Assembly: GCA_958407995.1 (NCBI GenBank)
Contig: CATYJU010000075.1
Coordinates: 1 to 6,971 of the forward strand
DNA: 6,971 nucleotides
Reading direction: 5' to 3'
From: an uncultured Collinsella sp.
GTDB taxonomy: Bacteria; Actinomycetota; Coriobacteriia; Coriobacteriales; Coriobacteriaceae
In this document: piece by piece, positions 4,556 to 6,971 of the stretch
How positions within the stretch are numbered: the stretch's first letter is position 1
Layout of the letters: each line of letters opens with the position of its first letter
Position numbers and translations under genes: made by a program
The notes under the pieces: model-generated
The model's database searches: none
Told to the model about the DNA's origin: nothing
What the model saw: the letters and a program-made list of their open reading frames with translations, nothing else

Positions 4556-6926
4556 CGACAACGCGCTGGTGGTGGCGCTCGATACTTCGACCGACATGCT
4601 TGCCTGCGCGGCAAGCTGGATTGATGGGCAGACGGGCGAGACGAAGCTCGTGAGTGGCGACCACATGTGTCGCCGTCACGCCAACGTTGAGCTCGTGAAT
4701 ACCGTTGATGGCGTGCTGGCTCAAGCCGGTCTGGATCGCAGCGATGTTGGTTGCTATGTGGTCGGCCGCGGCCCGGGGTCCTTTACGGGTGTGCGCATCG
4801 GCATCTCCACTGCCAAGGGCCTCGCGCGTGGTGCCAATGTTCCGCTGCTGGGCGTGTCGACGCTCGACGCCTGCGCTTGGACGGCGTGGAAGGCTGGCGT
4901 GCGCGGCAAGCTTGGTATCTTGGCCGATGCTATGCGCGGTGAGGTATATCCGGCGCTGTATATGCTGGTCGATGAGGGCCCCGAGCGTCAATTTGAGCGC
5001 GAACACGTGGTCAAGGCCGCCGTGGCGCTCGATGAGTGGCGCCAAGCAGCGGACTGGGACCAGGTTCAGCTGACCGGTGACGGTCTCGTGCGCTATGGCA
5101 AGCTGCTGGGTGAGGACGAGACTGCCCGCTGCGTGGAGCGCGACCTGTGGTGGCCTTCGGGCGAGGGCTTGCTGCTCGCGCACGCTGCGGGTGACGGCGA
5201 TCCGGCTCGCGTCCTGCCGATTTACACGCGCCTTTCGGATGCCGAGGAAAATGAGCGCAAGCGTCTTGGTCTTGCCGAGAGTGCGCAGAGCGAAATTACG
5301 GGCGTTGCCGATGAGCTCGCCGGTCGTCATCTGCAGTTCCGTCCCATGGGCGCGGCGGATGCCGAGGGCGCGAGCGCGCTGGAGACTGCCTGCTTTGAAG
5401 GTGCCGGACACGAGGCGTGGATGCCGGGCATGTTCCTGTCCGAACTGGGCGAGGACGTCGCTGCGCCGCGTAGTTGGTGGGTGGCACACGACGACGACAA
5501 GCTACTGGGCCTTGCCGGCGGTATGGTCGTGGACGGTGATGTGCAGATTCTGGATGTCGCCGTCGACCCGGCACATCGCCGTGAGGGCATTGCCCGCAAG
5601 CTGCTGTCGCATGTGAGCTATGATGCCCAGATGCTCGGCTGCACCACGGCTTCGCTCGAGGTCGAGGACGGCAACGAGGGAGCGATTGCGCTCTATAACG
5701 CTCTGGGCTTTACCGAGGCTGGCCGTCGCCGCGGCTACTATGGTGCCGGCAAGGACGCCATCGTCATGACGGCCCCGCTGCCCCTGGTACTTCCGGTCGA
5801 CAATGCTTCGCCCGAGCCGACGGCGGCAGAGCAGCGCGTGTGGCCGCTGCCTGCGCCTGGGCGCTCCGAGGGGGAGCGTGCCGAAATTGAGCGCCGCCGC
5901 CTAGTGCTCGCTATCGAGAGCTCCTGCGACGAGACGGCCGTGGCGATTATCGATGCGGATGGCAATATGCTGGCTAACCAGGTGTCGACGCAGATTGATT
6001 TCCATGCCCGTTTTGGCGGCGTGGTGCCCGAAATCGCCTCGCGCAAGCACGTTGAGGTGATCGTGAGTGTCGTGGATGCGGCGCTCGAGGATGCCGCAGC
6101 ATCGCTTGGTCTTGAGGATGGAGCCATTGCCCCCAGCGAGCTTGCCGCCGTGGGCGTGACACAGGGTCCGGGCCTGGTGGGCGCGCTCGTGGTTGGCGTC
6201 GCCTTCGCCAAGGGCTTTGCCTACGCTGCCGGCAAGCCGCTCGTGTGCGTCAACCATCTGGAGGGGCACCTGTTTGCCAACCTGCTGGCGCAACCCGACC
6301 TCAAACCGCCGTTTATCTTCACGCTTGTCTCGGGTGGGCACACCATGCTCGTGCACGTGAAGGCGTGGGGCGACTACGAGGTGCTCGGTGAGACGCTCGA
6401 CGACGCCGTGGGCGAGGCCTTCGACAAGGTGGCCAAGGCGTTGGGCCTGGGCTATCCCGGTGGCCCCATCATCTCTAAGCTGGCCGAGACGGGCAACCCC
6501 AAGGCGATCGATTTCCCCCGTGCGCTTAACAGCAGGGGGGACTACCGCTTCTCGCTTTCGGGCCTCAAGACGGCGGTGACGCTCTACATCGAGCAAGAGA
6601 CCAAGGCCGGGCGCACGATTCACCTGCCCGATCTGGCAGCTTCGTTTGAGGCAGCTGTCTTTGACGTGCAGTACAAGAAGGCCAAAAACGCACTGTACGC
6701 TACCGGATGCAAGGAATACTGCATCGGTGGCGGCGTCTCGGCTAACCCGCATCTGCGCGAGATGATGATCAAGAAGCTTGGGCGTCAGGGGATTCGCGTA
6801 ACGGTGCCGCCCTTGTCTGCCTGTACCGATAACGCAGCCATGATCGCGGAGGTCGCTCGCCGTAAATTCGACCGAGGCGAAATCTCGCCGTTCGATGTCG
6901 ACGCCGATCCGAACATGACGCTGTAG
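4542..6926 (+). CDS. tsaB-rimI-tsaD: Three-domain fusion TsaB-RimI-TsaD (t6A37 threonylcarbamoyltransferase and S18 N-acetyltransferase)
   Basis: This 794-residue chain joins three proteins that are usually separate. TsaB, about 7-232: VALDTST at 11-17 and GRGPGSFTGVRIG at 75-87, the dimerisation subunit. RimI (GNAT acetyltransferase for the N-terminal Ala of ribosomal protein S18), about 263-412: ILDVAVDPAHRREGIARKLL at 336-355 forms the acetyl-CoA loop; Glu373 and Tyr385 match the proposed catalytic base and acid. A Pro/Ala/Glu-rich linker spans 413-452. TsaD, 453-794: ESSCDETA at 459-466, GGVVPEIASRKH at 492-503, metal ligands His572 and His576 (HLEGH) and Asp763 (CTDN), SGGHT at 597-601, GGGVSAN at 729-735. 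Each domain is close to full free-standing length and keeps its motifs, with no frameshift, so the fusion looks functional. With TsaE it forms the t6A transferase machinery; TsaC, which makes the threonylcarbamoyl-AMP substrate, is not in the window. Confidence 0.95.
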   Translation: MSLHNDNALVVALDTSTDMLACAASWIDGQTGETKLVSGDHMCRRHANVELVNTVDGVLAQAGLDRSDVGCYVVGRGPGSFTGVRIGISTAKGLARGANVPLLGVSTLDACAWTAWKAGVRGKLGILADAMRGEVYPALYMLVDEGPERQFEREHVVKAAVALDEWRQAADWDQVQLTGDGLVRYGKLLGEDETARCVERDLWWPSGEGLLLAHAAGDGDPARVLPIYTRLSDAEENERKRLGLAESAQSEITGVADELAGRHLQFRPMGAADAEGASALETACFEGAGHEAWMPGMFLSELGEDVAAPRSWWVAHDDDKLLGLAGGMVVDGDVQILDVAVDPAHRREGIARKLLSHVSYDAQMLGCTTASLEVEDGNEGAIALYNALGFTEAGRRRGYYGAGKDAIVMTAPLPLVLPVDNASPEPTAAEQRVWPLPAPGRSEGERAEIERRRLVLAIESSCDETAVAIIDADGNMLANQVSTQIDFHARFGGVVPEIASRKHVEVIVSVVDAALEDAAASLGLEDGAIAPSELAAVGVTQGPGLVGALVVGVAFAKGFAYAAGKPLVCVNHLEGHLFANLLAQPDLKPPFIFTLVSGGHTMLVHVKAWGDYEVLGETLDDAVGEAFDKVAKALGLGYPGGPIISKLAETGNPKAIDFPRALNSRGDYRFSLSGLKTAVTLYIEQETKAGRTIHLPDLAASFEAAVFDVQYKKAKNALYATGCKEYCIGGGVSANPHLREMMIKKLGRQGIRVTVPPLSACTDNAAMIAEVARRKFDRGEISPFDVDADPNMTL

Positions 6927-6937
6927 CTGGTACGGCG

Positions 6938-6959
6938 CGGTCCCCGGACGGAGGGGCCG
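6938..6959 (+). terminator. GC-rich hairpin after the operon, possible terminator
   Basis: Bases 6938-6944 (CGGTCCC) can pair with 6953-6959 (GGGGCCG) in a 7-bp stem with one G-T wobble and an 8-base loop, starting 12 bases after the fusion gene stop. A Rho-independent terminator would need a T-tract just after the stem. The sequence there is gatataagg, and only three T are seen before the window ends, so the function is uncertain. It may instead be a plain hairpin or part of the leader of the next gene. Confidence 0.3.
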
Positions 6960-6971
6960 GATATAAGGTTT

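Noticed and set aside
4440..5489. Open minus-strand frame of 349 codons opposite tsaE and the TsaB/RimI part
   Set aside because: It lies fully antisense to genes with clear conserved motifs, its translation is rich in Arg/His/Ala with no recognisable domain, and it follows from codon bias in GC-rich DNA.
5077..5616. Plus-strand frame of 179 codons overlapping the TsaB/RimI boundary
   Set aside because: It is out of frame with the fusion and Arg/Cys/Trp-rich. I checked whether it signalled a frameshift between TsaB and RimI, but both domains continue intact in the main frame.
5901..6752. Open minus-strand frame of 283 codons opposite TsaD
   Set aside because: Antisense to a domain with intact active-site motifs; the translation has no recognisable motif and no convincing ribosome binding context was identified.
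6962..6967. TATAAG near the window end as a -10 box for the next gene
   Set aside because: No -35 match 16-18 bases upstream (that position falls in GGTCCC) and the downstream sequence is missing.
1..6971. A new defence, mobile or secretion system
   Set aside because: Every plausible coding region belongs to a known housekeeping family, the gaps are 12 bases or less apart from the leader and tail, and I saw no direct or inverted repeat arrays, transposase, integrase or tRNA.

Overview
The window is a compact, single-strand (+) housekeeping operon of six genes, with no mobile element, CRISPR array, RNA gene or unknown protein family that I can support. Protein motifs, moderate-to-high GC and the unusual tsaB-rimI-tsaD fusion suggest a Coriobacteriia actinobacterium (Collinsella/Olsenella-like). 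This assignment is an inference from gene content and recollection of the group, not a database result.

Layout: bases 1-102 are a short leader with two candidate sigma70-type promoters and a strong ribosome binding site. Then come acpS (103-642, holo-ACP synthase with an extra C-terminal tail of about 50 residues), nnr (643-2259, two-domain NAD(P)HX epimerase/dehydratase), alr (2262-3407, alanine racemase), a family 4 Fe-S uracil-DNA glycosylase (3416-4036), tsaE (4049-4555, P-loop ATPase for tRNA t6A synthesis) and a 794-residue fusion of TsaB, RimI and TsaD (4542-6926). The last 45 bases hold a GC-rich hairpin that may be a terminator; the window ends before a T-tract could be confirmed.

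Intergenic distances are 0, 2, 8, 12 and -14 bases, so the genes are very probably co-transcribed and partly translationally coupled. The operon combines carrier-protein activation for lipid synthesis (acpS), repair of damaged nicotinamide cofactors (nnr), D-alanine supply for peptidoglycan (alr), removal of uracil from DNA (udg), and three of the four bacterial proteins for tRNA t6A37 synthesis (TsaE, TsaB, TsaD; TsaC is not here), plus ribosomal protein S18 N-acetylation (RimI).

The points most worth a second look are the covalent TsaB-RimI-TsaD chain, the AcpS tail, and an alanine racemase that has Ala where the carbamylated active-site Lys is usually found. I found no clear new biological system; the genes are all recognisable families.
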